Assembly (NCBI GenBank): GCA_017522015.1
Contig: JAFXAW010000038.1
Coordinates: 1 to 37,217, forward strand
Origin: Oscillospiraceae bacterium
GTDB taxonomy: Bacteria > Bacillota > Clostridia > Oscillospirales > Oscillospiraceae
Length of the DNA: 37,217 nt
Direction: 5' to 3'
Shown: positions 15,959 to 24,624 of the stretch, one piece after another
Layout of the letters: every line of letters starts with the position of its first letter
Numbering within the stretch: position 1 is the first letter of the stretch
The notes under the pieces: model-generated
Seen by the model: only the letters and a program-made list of their open reading frames with translations
The model's database searches: none
What the model was told of the DNA's origin: nothing
Program-made: the position numbers and the translations under genes

Positions 15959-17257
15959 TTAACCGAACGGCGATGTGTAATCCTCTATCGGCTTCACCAG
16001 CCGCTTTGTGCGCACAAAGTATCGCACGGCGTCCATCGCGTGGTCATTGGCCTTCACCGGTCGCTCGTCTCCATGCTGGGCCGCTTTTGCATCCCAGACG
16101 TATGCGCCGAATTCCTGTATCGTCCGCTTGCATCCGCCCCAGAAGAGCAGCCGCTCCGTGTTGAGCATGACGGCCACATCTGCTATGCCGCGCGGCACGT
16201 CGTTGTCTGCCGTCTTCACGGTAAACCCGCGCCTCTTCAGCTCCACGATCAGCGCCGTCGCGCTCGGATCCGGTATGACCTGATTCACATCCCGCTTTTC
16301 GATCTTCTCTTTTTTCAGCCATTCTTCCAGATCGTCTGCATATTCCTGTACCGTCTTCTGCCGTCTCTCGTCCCTGCCGGAATAGTAATATTCTTTCAGG
16401 CATACCCATCTGTCTTTGCGCTTTTCCTTGCGCCAGAGCAGAAATGCCGTCGGGTTCTGCACGCCGAAGTCACAGGATACGTAATAATCTCCCTCCGTTT
16501 CCGGCCTGTTTCTTGCGACATGCTTCTTTTTGTCGAACATGTCGTAAATCAGACCGTCCGCCGCCGCCCATAGTCCCTTGATGAAGCGAAGGAAGAAAAC
16601 GCCCGTGTACTGTGCCGCATATCTGGCCAGCACCTCGGCGTCCAGTGTCAGATTGTCCGTCATCAGGAAGTGCAGATAGACCAGCTTTCTCTTCCTGCAC
16701 TTGAGAATCCATTTTACGTAGAACCAGTGGAACGGACCGCCCGGGTTGCAGTTGAACCAGAACTTCGACCCCGCAACTGAGCAACGTGCTGTTGCCTGAT
16801 TGACAAAGCTTTCCGGCATCAGGGCCACTTCGTCAAAGAGCACACACGCCAGCGTGATGCCCTGTATCAGGTCCTGACTGCTCTCATCCTTGCCGCCGAA
16901 GAGGTAAAAATCGTTCGTTTTTCCCCCGCGGCTTATGATCATCATGTTTTCCGCGCGCTTTTCCCGTACTTTGTATCCCCGTGCGCGCAGCTGGCGCACG
17001 AGCGTCTTTATCACATTGCGGCGCAGGCTTTTGATGGTCTTTCCGCATATGGCGAAGTTGTATCCGTTAAAGCTCTCCATCGCCCATTCCGCGAAGGAAA
17101 ATCCCATCGAAACGGTTTTTCCCGATCTGATCGCGCCATCGGCGATGATCCCGTTGTAATCGGCAAATGCGCTGCCGTTTCGCCACCAGGTGAGCACCTG
17201 CAGCTGCTTCGCGCTCAGCGGTCCCCATTTGAACTCAGGCGTTTTCGTCCTTGCCAT
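15959..17257 (-). CDS. Terminase large subunit (TerL)
   Basis: 432 aa. N-terminal ATPase: Walker A GAIRSGKT (residues 41-48), Walker B CVLFDEV (138-144), and coupling motif FNCNPGG (168-174). C-terminal RNase-H nuclease: SCDFGVQNPT (261-270) with the first Asp, PDPSATALI with the second (about 321), and NDHAMDAVRYF (about 405) with the last acidic residue. TerL powers packaging and cuts concatemers. The family looks like the SPP1/PBSX (headful) group. The start overlaps the TerS end by 23 bp, and the stop is 21 bp from portal. Confidence 0.93.
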   Translation of the reverse strand: MARTKTPEFKWGPLSAKQLQVLTWWRNGSAFADYNGIIADGAIRSGKTVSMGFSFAEWAMESFNGYNFAICGKTIKSLRRNVIKTLVRQLRARGYKVREKRAENMMIISRGGKTNDFYLFGGKDESSQDLIQGITLACVLFDEVALMPESFVNQATARCSVAGSKFWFNCNPGGPFHWFYVKWILKCRKRKLVYLHFLMTDNLTLDAEVLARYAAQYTGVFFLRFIKGLWAAADGLIYDMFDKKKHVARNRPETEGDYYVSCDFGVQNPTAFLLWRKEKRKDRWVCLKEYYYSGRDERRQKTVQEYADDLEEWLKKEKIEKRDVNQVIPDPSATALIVELKRRGFTVKTADNDVPRGIADVAVMLNTERLLFWGGCKRTIQEFGAYVWDAKAAQHGDERPVKANDHAMDAVRYFVRTKRLVKPIEDYTSPFG

Positions 17258-17843
17258 CGCCTTCGTCCTCCGGCAGTATGTCGCTGTCGTCCGTGCCGGC
17301 GCATACCTTGGATGCGGCGGCTTCCATCTGCTCTTTCAGGCCATCGTCCGGCAGTTCGCTGTCTTCCCTCGATGTATCGGGCTTTTCGCGCCACTTTTCC
17401 GGTTTTCTGTTCTTCATCCAGAAAATCTGCGCCGTCACATTTGCCGGTATATGCACCTCTTCAACTGCCGATTGAAGCTCTTCTGTCACGATCTTTCGGC
17501 CCTTCTCGTCGTAATGCTCTTTCTTGACCTTGAATACTTTTTTTACCTCAACCGTGTATCCCTGAGTCATGTCAAAGAGCCTGTGTTCCACCTGTCTGTC
17601 CGCTACATCGCGCGCGCGTTTTAGGGCTGCCGAAATTGCCGGAAAAGAATCACGCCATACGCGCAGCGTCGAGTACGCCACGCCCATGTTTTTTGCGATC
17701 TCCTGATCCGTGCAGCCGTCCATCGCCCATCCCTCGATGCGCGTCAGACCTTCTTTCTCCAGCCAAGGCGCAGACTTGCCGCTCGGCTTAGGCGTTCCCT
17801 TGCTCTTGGTCTGCGTTTTCCGTTTCCCCGCCGTCTTTGCCAC
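17235..17843 (-). CDS. Terminase small subunit (TerS)
   Basis: 202 aa from GTG 17843, chosen for AAAGGAGA about 8 bp upstream; a GTG at 17876 also keeps the frame. A Lys-rich N-terminus is followed by a helix-turn-helix (LTRIEGWAMDGCTDQEIAKN, then MGVAYSTLRVWRDSF). The central region (ALKRARDVADRQVEHRLFDM and WMKNRKPEKWREKPD) is typical of small terminases that bind the pac site and form a ring. The C-terminus is acidic. It is the first gene of the late structural operon, about 110 bp after an intrinsic terminator and about 180 bp after a candidate promoter. Confidence 0.8.
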   Translation of the reverse strand: MAKTAGKRKTQTKSKGTPKPSGKSAPWLEKEGLTRIEGWAMDGCTDQEIAKNMGVAYSTLRVWRDSFPAISAALKRARDVADRQVEHRLFDMTQGYTVEVKKVFKVKKEHYDEKGRKIVTEELQSAVEEVHIPANVTAQIFWMKNRKPEKWREKPDTSREDSELPDDGLKEQMEAAASKVCAGTDDSDILPEDEGDGKDENA

Positions 17844-17955
17844 GCGCTCATCTCCTTTCCTCCGCTGTGAACCCACGGTCCCGCCTCTCCGTTTTTGTCA
17901 GGTTCCTGCCCGCCGCGTCGTGGAAGGAACACGCGCGGCACCCTCTGGTGGTATG

Positions 17956-17990
17956 AAAAAGGAGCAGCGCCGTTTTCGGCCTGCTCCCTT
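17956..17990 (-). terminator. Intrinsic terminator in late leader
   Basis: On the minus strand GGAGCAG (17987-17981 complement) pairs with CTGCTCC (17967-17961), with inner CCG/CGG pairing across an AAAA loop, followed by five T (17960-17956). It lies between the candidate late promoter and the terminase genes, so late transcription must pass it. Confidence 0.7.
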
Positions 17991-18022
17991 GACATCTGTT
18001 TTTCATGGTTTCCCTGAGTATG

Positions 18023-18070
18023 ATTATATCACATGATCGCCGACTGCAAAAGTCTGCAAAAACCTGCAAA
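18023..18070 (-). promoter_or_regulatory. Candidate late promoter with three CTGCAAA iterons
   Basis: A TATAAT box on the minus strand at 18028-18023 is preceded by TGTGA (extended -10). Upstream, plus-strand CTGCAAA occurs at 18044-18050, 18054-18060 and 18064-18070, exactly 10 bp apart on the same helix face. No good -35 hexamer is seen at 16-18 bp, so an activator bound to the iterons may replace it. The iterons touch the stop codon of the possible regulator gene (18074). Confidence 0.5.
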
Positions 18071-18073
18071 TTT

Positions 18074-18559
18074 TCAAAGGCTGTTTTTCCTTTGTGCCGC
18101 CTTGTTTTTTCGGTTCCTTTTTGCAAAAATTTCCGCCCTGTAATTCCAGCCCGTCCTCCGGCTGATTCCGGCAAAATCCGACGCGCCCTCCACGCTCATG
18201 CGTCGAAGGTAATAATTGCGGCAAAACTCTTTCATCTCGGCCTTCATGCCGGACCGGGCAATGATCTTTTCGCATCCGCGAATCATGGTTTCAAGCGTCC
18301 GCTCTTCCCGCGCAAGCTCCTCCAGCAGCGCTTCGCAGTCCCTTCTGCTTCCATCCAGGCCGCACGGTTCCCGGCTCCCGCCCGGCATGCCCGTCAGGTT
18401 TGGCGATCGGTACCCGCCCTTCGGCGTGATCTCGTCGCACTTTGCGCGCAGGCGCGCCACCTTGCCCACCTGCACCCGCGCCGCCTCCAGCGCGCAAAGC
18501 TCGCTTTCCCGCATCCCCTCAAACCCCTTTCCCGTCATCGTTATGCCGCGGATGCTCAT
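18074..18559 (-). CDS. Putative late-gene regulator with C-terminal HTH-like region
   Basis: 161 aa. Residues 1-110 are helical with Arg/Glu heptad spacing (LCALEAARVQVGKVARLRAK, LLEELAREERTLETMIRG). The C-terminal part MKEFCRNYYLRRMSVEGASD, FAGISRRTGWNYRAEIF looks like a region-4/HTH segment, as in the ArpU or DUF1492-type proteins that sit just before terminase in Gram-positive phages. It is the last gene before the iteron-bearing promoter, so control of late transcription is likely. The ATG at 18559 overlaps the upstream stop as ATGA. Family name is uncertain. Confidence 0.55.
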   Translation of the reverse strand: MSIRGITMTGKGFEGMRESELCALEAARVQVGKVARLRAKCDEITPKGGYRSPNLTGMPGGSREPCGLDGSRRDCEALLEELAREERTLETMIRGCEKIIARSGMKAEMKEFCRNYYLRRMSVEGASDFAGISRRTGWNYRAEIFAKRNRKNKAAQRKNSL

Positions 18560-18750
18560 CCGTTACCCCCCCTCGCCGCCTGGATCACAATCTCAAGCGC
18601 CTGCGCTCTTTCACGGTACACCCGCGCCCATCCTGCGCATTTCCCGTCGCAGTCCAGCGGCCCTTCTGCCAGATCCCCGGCCAGCCGCCGGCAGCGCACG
18701 GCCTCTTCCGACGCGATATGAATCGCCTCCTGCAGGGTCATTTCGCTCAT
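18556..18750 (-). CDS. Small conserved-looking phage protein, function unknown
   Basis: 64 aa, helical, with two Cys (RCRRLAGDLAEGPLDCDGKC contains C-x-G-x-C-like spacing). It ends QAARGGNG, the final Gly-Gly encoded within a seven-G run at 18572-18566. ATGA-type overlaps join it to both neighbours. No family recognised. Confidence 0.6.
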   Translation of the reverse strand: MSEMTLQEAIHIASEEAVRCRRLAGDLAEGPLDCDGKCAGWARVYRERAQALEIVIQAARGGNG

Positions 18751-19340
18751 ACGTCGCCCTCCTTCCTGTGAAGGCTCCTTTCAGGATCAAAGCCGTCCGG
18801 GTATCGCTCCATCAGCTTGCTGATATTGGTCTTGAATACCTCGTCCAGCGTCGTGCCCAGCACCTCGCACAGCAGCGCCAGATACCAGGCCACGTCTCCC
18901 GCCTCTTTGATCAGCTTCTCCCGGTTCATCGGGTGATTGTGGAAGATCTGCTTTTTGATTTCGTCGGCCACTTCGCCCGCCTCGCCGGCAAGGCCAAGGC
19001 CTGCATTGGCCAGCTTTCTGCACCTGGGCTTCGCCGTGCGCATCGCCAGTCTCTGATATTCGCTGCCCGTCATCGTGTCGGTCTGCCCGTGCTTCTCCCG
19101 CTCGATCTTCTCTATCAGGGCCTCCAGCACAAACTGCTTGTCCATCAAAATCAGTTCGTGAATCCCCGCCTCTCTTGCCGCATCAATACACGCCTGCACA
19201 ATGGCACTCTCTTGAAGAGCCAGCGTCTTCGCCTCAACCACTCGCGAAATTTTCACGCTTCCGTCTTTCTCTATTTTGAGGTCGTAATCAATTTCAGCTT
19301 TGCTCTTGTTCAATATGCAACTTACCATCTTATCTGTCAT
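18747..19340 (-). CDS. MazG-like nucleotide pyrophosphohydrolase with extra N-terminal region
   Basis: 197 aa from ATG 19340, favoured because GGAGG lies about 9 bp upstream (an ATG at 19346 is too close to it). Residues about 115-190 carry the MazG metal-binding pattern: GLAGEAGEVADEIKK (E-x2-E), then KEAGDVAWYLALLCEVLG (E-x2-D) and NISKLMERYPDGFDPERS. MazG enzymes hydrolyse NTPs or ppGpp-like nucleotides; phage copies may tune host nucleotide pools. The first 85 residues form a separate charged region (YDLKIEKDGSVKISRVVEAK, QACIDAAREAGIHELILMDK) not part of normal MazG. The 5' end overlaps the next upstream gene by 11 bp. Confidence 0.75.
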   Translation of the reverse strand: MTDKMVSCILNKSKAEIDYDLKIEKDGSVKISRVVEAKTLALQESAIVQACIDAAREAGIHELILMDKQFVLEALIEKIEREKHGQTDTMTGSEYQRLAMRTAKPRCRKLANAGLGLAGEAGEVADEIKKQIFHNHPMNREKLIKEAGDVAWYLALLCEVLGTTLDEVFKTNISKLMERYPDGFDPERSLHRKEGDV

Positions 19341-19950
19341 TATCATCTTCCTCCAACATCTCGTCCATGTTCATCTGTCCATTCAGCTGTCCGGCCGCCG
19401 CTTCCGTCTTTTCCTCGTCCGGCCAGCCGAATACCGTGAAATTGGTCATCCTTTCCAGGTAATCCCGGATGGCGTATCCCTCTTTCTTGGCCATCGGTTT
19501 GATGATCGCCGTCGTGATCAGGCCGTCGCCGACGATGATCAGCGGTTCTCCGTCGATGTTCTCGCTGGCGTGATAGCTCGTATAGCCCTCCGTCTTTTCC
19601 GCCGCGTCGATGTACGCCTTCTCTACGAAGAACATGCCGCCCTCATACATCAGCGGGAGAATGGCCTCGCCGCGATAGCTGATCTCCCAGCCCGGATGCA
19701 GCTCGACAAGCTGGTTTTTATATTCGCTCGTCGGGCACAGGCGGCTGTCCTTCATCGGTTTGAGTTCGATCGGAATATCCTCTTCCACGTCCGGCCAGTC
19801 AAAGAGCGTCTTGATGCTCTTAGGCGTGATCGGCAGTTCCTCCGCCGGATATGCCGCATTGCGCGTGCCGATCAGTCGCCTCCCCCCCTGCGTGTAGATG
19901 AAACAGCAATGCCCTGCCTTGCACATAGCCTTGATTCTGGTGAATTTCAT
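19330..19950 (-). CDS. Phage protein of unknown function (206 aa)
   Basis: The sequence is mixed alpha/beta. The N-terminus (MKFTRIKAMCKAGHCCFIYT) has closely spaced Cys residues. The middle (HPGWEISYRGEAILPLMYEG) and DGLITTAIIKPMAKKEGYA look like a compact fold; the last 30 residues are acidic. A seven-G run lies in codons for QGGRR at 19888-19882. I recognise no family, though similar proteins occur in early regions of clostridial siphophages. AAAGGATGAGCAGGA precedes the ATG at 19950. Confidence 0.6.
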   Translation of the reverse strand: MKFTRIKAMCKAGHCCFIYTQGGRRLIGTRNAAYPAEELPITPKSIKTLFDWPDVEEDIPIELKPMKDSRLCPTSEYKNQLVELHPGWEISYRGEAILPLMYEGGMFFVEKAYIDAAEKTEGYTSYHASENIDGEPLIIVGDGLITTAIIKPMAKKEGYAIRDYLERMTNFTVFGWPDEEKTEAAAGQLNGQMNMDEMLEEDDNDR

Positions 19951-19956
19951 TCCTGC

Positions 19957-20454
19957 TCATCCTTTCTTTACCATGTAGCCGAACGGAACTTCTCCGTTCA
20001 CGATGTTGTGCCAGTGTTTCACAACGTCCTGGTGCGCGCAGTGCTCGGCCCTTTCCAGCTTTTTTTTTGCCTCGCTCTTGAGCGCTTCCCATGTGCTCGC
20101 GCTGATCGTCTTCTGAAAATCTTCTTCGTTTTGCGGATAGAGCATCTTGTCATAGTCGATGATTCGCAGTCCCGCTTTGTTGTGCGTGTATTCCCATTGA
20201 CGGATGAAGTCCCACATGACAAATCCTGCCTGAAACCCCGTGATGCCGCCCTGAGCGCCCTCGCTTTCATTGGCCGCCCATCCCGCTGCTATCGCGCACG
20301 CAGCGATTGCATGGCATACCGTTCCGTAATCATGCACATAATCGTTCATAACGTGATCGACAAACTTCGGCAGCGTTTCAAGCGTCTGCTTCTTCGCCTG
20401 CTCAAACCATTCCTGGTGCAGGTTCATTTTTTCGTTAATAGCAATTTTGCTCAT
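19957..20454 (-). CDS. Phage protein of unknown function (165 aa)
   Basis: Helix-rich. The centre (HDYGTVCHAIAACAIAAGWA, GGITGFQAGFVMWDFIRQW) is hydrophobic but interrupted by charged residues, so I read it as a packed core, not a membrane segment. The C-terminus is basic. The ATG at 20454 overlaps the stop of the helicase-methyltransferase gene, so it is translated with it. Its link to that enzyme suggests a DNA-modification or replication context; function unknown. Confidence 0.6.
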   Translation of the reverse strand: MSKIAINEKMNLHQEWFEQAKKQTLETLPKFVDHVMNDYVHDYGTVCHAIAACAIAAGWAANESEGAQGGITGFQAGFVMWDFIRQWEYTHNKAGLRIIDYDKMLYPQNEEDFQKTISASTWEALKSEAKKKLERAEHCAHQDVVKHWHNIVNGEVPFGYMVKKG

Positions 20455-22973
20455 TCTTTTCCCTCCTCCAGCAAGTCAAACAGGGTCGGTGCGCACCTCT
20501 GCGCCTCCGCCGCTTGCAGATATCCCACGCCATCCCGGAAGTAATCCACGTTCAGCTCGGTACCCATACCCCGGCGGCCCATGTCCAGGGCTACCTTCGG
20601 CACCGTGAACAGACCAGCGAAAGGATCAAAGACCAGATCCCCCTCGTTGGAATAGCGCCGGATCAATCGCTCCACGATATCCAGCTGCAAAGGACACACA
20701 TGCATCTGTGCCCGGCGCTGGCTCTGCGAAGTATTGAGCGTGCGCATGCGGTTGATGTCATCCCACACCTGATCTGTCCAGCTGCCTGGCGCAACCACCA
20801 TGAACGTTGCTGGCAGCTTGCCATCCTCATCCAGCTTGAGCGCCAACTTTACATGCTCGTCATAGCTGTACACATTGCCGCGGCTGAACTGACGATAGAG
20901 AGCTTGCAGCTTGGTGACCGGCGCGCTGGTCAGCTCCTTCTTTTCCACCAGCCTGTCGCCGCTGGATCGCCAGTAGCCGTGCGCATCGATCTGCCATTGA
21001 GCACGCGTGTACTCTTCCTTGCTCTTGGTGACAGGCTCGTCCGCATAGGCGCGGCTGGTATCCGTGGGCAGCTTGCGGAAGAGCAGGATATACTCCGGGC
21101 AACCAACGCCCATCTTCGTACCATCCTTGCATTGCTCCGTCCAGCCCAGGCGATACGTCTGGTTGTTCTCCCTCACAACATCAGTGACAACCGTGATCAT
21201 GCCGAAGTACTGGAAGCCGTAGCGCATGTAATGCTGGATGCACATCGCATGGAACGGTTCCATCGTGGGCATGCCCGTGCCTGTTGCATTGCCAAAGAGG
21301 ACACGATCCTTCACATGGCAGGCGAACACTCTACCCGGCTTGAGGATCTTGAGAAGGTTCGGACTGAGATAATCCATCTGCTCAAAGAACTTTGCCGTGT
21401 TCTCGTTGTGTCCGAAGTCGTTGTAGCTCGGTGTGTATTCGTAGTGATTAGAGAAGGGAATGCTGGTCACAATCAGGTCAACGCTGTTTGCCTCCATCTT
21501 CCCCGTTTCTTCCACGCAGTCTGCATGGATCGCCTTGAAGCGTTCGCCGCAGACTTCCAGTCTTTCAACGCCCATACTGCGCTGCATCCTTTCCGCAATC
21601 AGGCCATTGTGCAAGCCGTACTTCTTGACGATGGCAACCATCTGACGCTGCAGCTCATCATGCTGCGCCCACTTCTTGAGCAGCGCCGCCTTGACCTGCG
21701 CTTCGCTCTCCGTGTAGATGATGTCGATGATCACCTTCTCCGTCTGAAGGAAACGATAGATGCGATGGATAGCCTGAATAAAGTCATTAAATTTATAGTC
21801 GATACCCAAGAAGATCGCCCGATGACAATGCCGCTGGAAGTTGCAGCCCTGTCCGCTGATCTCTTTCTTGGTAGCCAGCAGCCGGATGTGTCCCTCGGAG
21901 AAGTCAACCACGCGTCGCTCTCTCTCGTCCAGATCCTGCGTGCCGTAAACTTCCACGGCTTCAGGGATTGCCTGCTTGATGGCATGGCGCTCACTTTCCA
22001 GATCATGCCACAGGATGAAATGATCATCGGGCGCAGCGCTCACCATCTCCACCATCTTGCCAACCCGAACAGAAAGGCTCTCGCGCTTTTCCCTCGCTTC
22101 ATCCTGAATGGAGATGCTTGCATCACGGATCAGCTTCACCTGTCCATGCTTGTCCGTGCCGGCGCTCGCATGGTCAACCGGGATCTCATGCCAGCGGATG
22201 TCCAGCTCCGGCAGATCATAGCCTGCGTCGCTGTATCCCAGGTCGCTGGGCTTACTCAGCAGCAGCGCCCAGCTGGCCACCCACAGCCAGAACTCCTGTT
22301 CCTTGTGCGGGTAGAGCGTCAGGTTGTTGGCCTTTGTGCTGTCCCTCTGAAAGAATCTAGTGAGCGCCTGCCCTGTGTCCATGATCTCAAGAAAGCCGGC
22401 GTAATGAATCAGCTCTTTGAACTTGTTCGGAGATGGCGTCGCCGTGCAGACCAGTTTATACTTGACGCCCTTGAACTTGTCGAGGAAGGTTTGATATGTC
22501 TTGCTGCCAAAGCTGCGAAGCACGCTGGCCTCATCCAGGCAGGCCGTGCAGAACTGGCTCGGATCAATGTCCCCGTCTCGCACGCGCTCATAGTTGGTCA
22601 TGACGATCTCTCCGTCATCCTCCAGCGCTTCCGTCATCGCCCGTACATATCGCGGCACCGGGTACCTCAAAATCTGTTCTGCATCGCGTGCAAACTCCTG
22701 TTTCACACCCAGCGGCAGGACGATCAGCGCTTTGGCGCGCTCATGGCCATTTTGGCGCTCATGCTGCACAGTCAGGTGACAGAACTCTAATTCCTGTACC
22801 GTCTTGCCCAGGCCGAAGGATTCAAACAGCGCACGCCTGCCACCGCGGCATGCCCACATCACAGCATCCTTCTGGTGCGGCAGGAGCGCCGCGTTCACAT
22901 CCTTCGGCTTTACGTCAAAGCCACTTTCCCGGGCAATGACGACTTTAGATTTGAGAAAATCGGTGTAGTTCAT
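20451..22973 (-). CDS. SNF2/DEAD-type helicase fused to an N6-adenine/N4-cytosine DNA methyltransferase
   Basis: 840 aa from ATG 22973 (ATGA overlap with the C5 methyltransferase stop; GGAGGAAA upstream). Helicase half: LLPHQKDAVMW, Walker A SFGLGKT (52-58), DEAS box (147-150), motif III TATPSPNK (178-185), and the RecA2 half with ATKKEISGQGCNFQ (367-380) and QAIHRIYR (400-407). Methyltransferase half, beta-class order: motif IV TSIPF (503-507) where TSPPY is usual, then PLQLDIVERLI and motif I VFDPFAG (781-787), near the C-terminus. It probably modifies phage DNA, with the motor coupling methylation to translocation or replication. Substrate and base are unknown; the altered motif IV needs testing. 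Confidence 0.8.
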   Translation of the reverse strand: MNYTDFLKSKVVIARESGFDVKPKDVNAALLPHQKDAVMWACRGGRRALFESFGLGKTVQELEFCHLTVQHERQNGHERAKALIVLPLGVKQEFARDAEQILRYPVPRYVRAMTEALEDDGEIVMTNYERVRDGDIDPSQFCTACLDEASVLRSFGSKTYQTFLDKFKGVKYKLVCTATPSPNKFKELIHYAGFLEIMDTGQALTRFFQRDSTKANNLTLYPHKEQEFWLWVASWALLLSKPSDLGYSDAGYDLPELDIRWHEIPVDHASAGTDKHGQVKLIRDASISIQDEAREKRESLSVRVGKMVEMVSAAPDDHFILWHDLESERHAIKQAIPEAVEVYGTQDLDERERRVVDFSEGHIRLLATKKEISGQGCNFQRHCHRAIFLGIDYKFNDFIQAIHRIYRFLQTEKVIIDIIYTESEAQVKAALLKKWAQHDELQRQMVAIVKKYGLHNGLIAERMQRSMGVERLEVCGERFKAIHADCVEETGKMEANSVDLIVTSIPFSNHYEYTPSYNDFGHNENTAKFFEQMDYLSPNLLKILKPGRVFACHVKDRVLFGNATGTGMPTMEPFHAMCIQHYMRYGFQYFGMITVVTDVVRENNQTYRLGWTEQCKDGTKMGVGCPEYILLFRKLPTDTSRAYADEPVTKSKEEYTRAQWQIDAHGYWRSSGDRLVEKKELTSAPVTKLQALYRQFSRGNVYSYDEHVKLALKLDEDGKLPATFMVVAPGSWTDQVWDDINRMRTLNTSQSQRRAQMHVCPLQLDIVERLIRRYSNEGDLVFDPFAGLFTVPKVALDMGRRGMGTELNVDYFRDGVGYLQAAEAQRCAPTLFDLLEEGKE

Positions 22974-24624
22974 TGGTTTTCTTTTTCCTCCAGCACCCTC
23001 GCCACGCCCTGCATCACATGCAGCGCACACGGCAAGGCGATTCCGTTGCCCCACATCTTGTATTTCGGACTGTCCTTGCCCTCGATCGCGCCCGTCGGGT
23101 TGACGTGCAGAAACAGCGTCTTGTTCGTCGCATGCTCCATGCTGATCGGGTATCTCTCGCAGCCCTCCGTCCACCAATCCGGAAAGCCCTGCAGCCTGCA
23201 GCACTCCAGCGGCGTCAGACGGCGGATGATGTATTTTCTCACGTCATTCTCCTTTTCGATCACGGAAAGCGGCGGGTGCTGTCTTGCCGCAAGCGGGTGG
23301 TATGCATCTCCCGGTTTCGGGTTGCTGTAATTCATCGGCGACGTGATTTGCGTTGTGTCGTATATTGCAACAGCCGTGTAATCCGTTACTCTGTTCTCAT
23401 GATCACCTGTCATTGTCGGTACGACCCCCCCCCGATCCATTCCCGCGTGCGTCCCACACAAAGCATTTCGCTGCCTCCTGCGAGATCGCCGCCTGACGCA
23501 CGGATCGTTCCGCATCCTTCGCGCCACTTGCCGAATCCATAATTCTCATAGACATTCATTCCATATCCCTTTCTACTTCCCAGATAAGCACTGGCGGATC
23601 TTTGTAATCCCTTGCCATCGAGGTTGGTGCGACATCAGTACACACTTGCATAAAACTGTCTACAGTTATACAAAATACGCTACTGCATGTCTGTCTATCG
23701 TGTTTAGGGTGTCCCCCCCCCGATTCTCCAGCCGCATCCGTTGCAGCCAGCAGTATCAGCACGGTCTATGCCGTTTCCCTGCAAGCAGTAGACCACATCA
23801 GGTGTCGTGTTTGTGCCGCTCGGTGCAGATCGGAGCGTCGGCGAGGCCTCCTCGCTGTATGCGATAGACCCAGCTCTTGCGCCCTGTCCGCCCATAAAAG
23901 TGGCTATCACGCCATCGCCACAACCTCTTCCAGCGCTTCCTTCAGCATGGTCGGCAGTTCCTTCCCTCGCTTCTCTGCCCTGCGCAGAATTCCCGCGCAC
24001 GCTTTCGCGCTCAAAAAGTATTTCTCCGGCGCGCTCTCCTCCAAGATCTGCGACAAGGTAGATTCGACGGCGTCTCTGGGGCACTCCCCAATACTGAGCG
24101 TCGTATGTCCTCCAGACAATGCTGTAGCCGTCTCCCACGATGGCGCCAGCACCCCCCCATTTCCCTTTCGCAGGTCGAGGAACATCAGCCCCACCGTCTG
24201 CGATTTCGCAGAGGGCTTGGAGCACGGCGCGGAAGTCTTCGCCGCCGTTGCTGGAGAATGCGCCGTGCACGTTTTCCCAAATAACGATTCTTGGATATAC
24301 TCCATTGGTTGCCTCCCTCATTTCCTTCATGATCCGCACAGCGTGAAAGAACAGGCTGGAGCGTGCGCCGTTATGGATGCCCGCTCTCTTTCCCGCCACG
24401 CTCAGGTCCTGACACGGCGAACCAAATGTTATCACGTCCACCGGTTCGATCTTCCCGCCGTCGATCTTGGTTATGTCACCCAGGTGCTTCATTCGCGGAA
24501 AGCGCTGTGTCGTCACCCGGATCGGATACGGCTCTATCTCCGACGCCCACACGGGTTCAATCCCGCACAGCGCCCCGGCCAGCGGAAAGCCGCCGCTGCC
24601 ATCAAACAAGCTGCCCAGTTTCAA
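22970..24624 (-). pseudogene. C5-cytosine DNA methyltransferase, broken in its variable region
   Basis: Start is TTG 24624 (AGAGGAG 7 bp upstream). The first about 300 codons are intact: motif I LGSLFDGSGGFPLAGAL, motif IV FGSPCQDLSVAGKRAG with the catalytic Cys, motif VI WENVHGAF, motif VIII PQRRRRIYLVADLG. The end is also normal: IRRLTPLECCRLQGFPDWW (motif IX) and YKMWGNGIALPCAL (motif X). Between 23,721 and 23,425 the typical target-region phrases lie in different frames: DTLNTIDRHAVAY, MARDYKDPPVL, NVYENYGFGKWREG, WDARGNGSGG, VVPTMTGDHENRV. At least five frame changes are needed, two at nine-G runs. As written it would make only a truncated enzyme of about 306 aa. Confidence 0.85.

Noticed and set aside
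17848-18006. 52-codon leader frame across the late terminator as a firm gene
   Set aside because: Only a weak AGGG site precedes it and the terminator lies within it; kept as part of a finding, not called as a CDS.
20514-22790. 758-codon plus-strand frame opposite the helicase-methyltransferase
   Set aside because: Antisense shadow; all helicase and methyltransferase motifs are on the minus strand.
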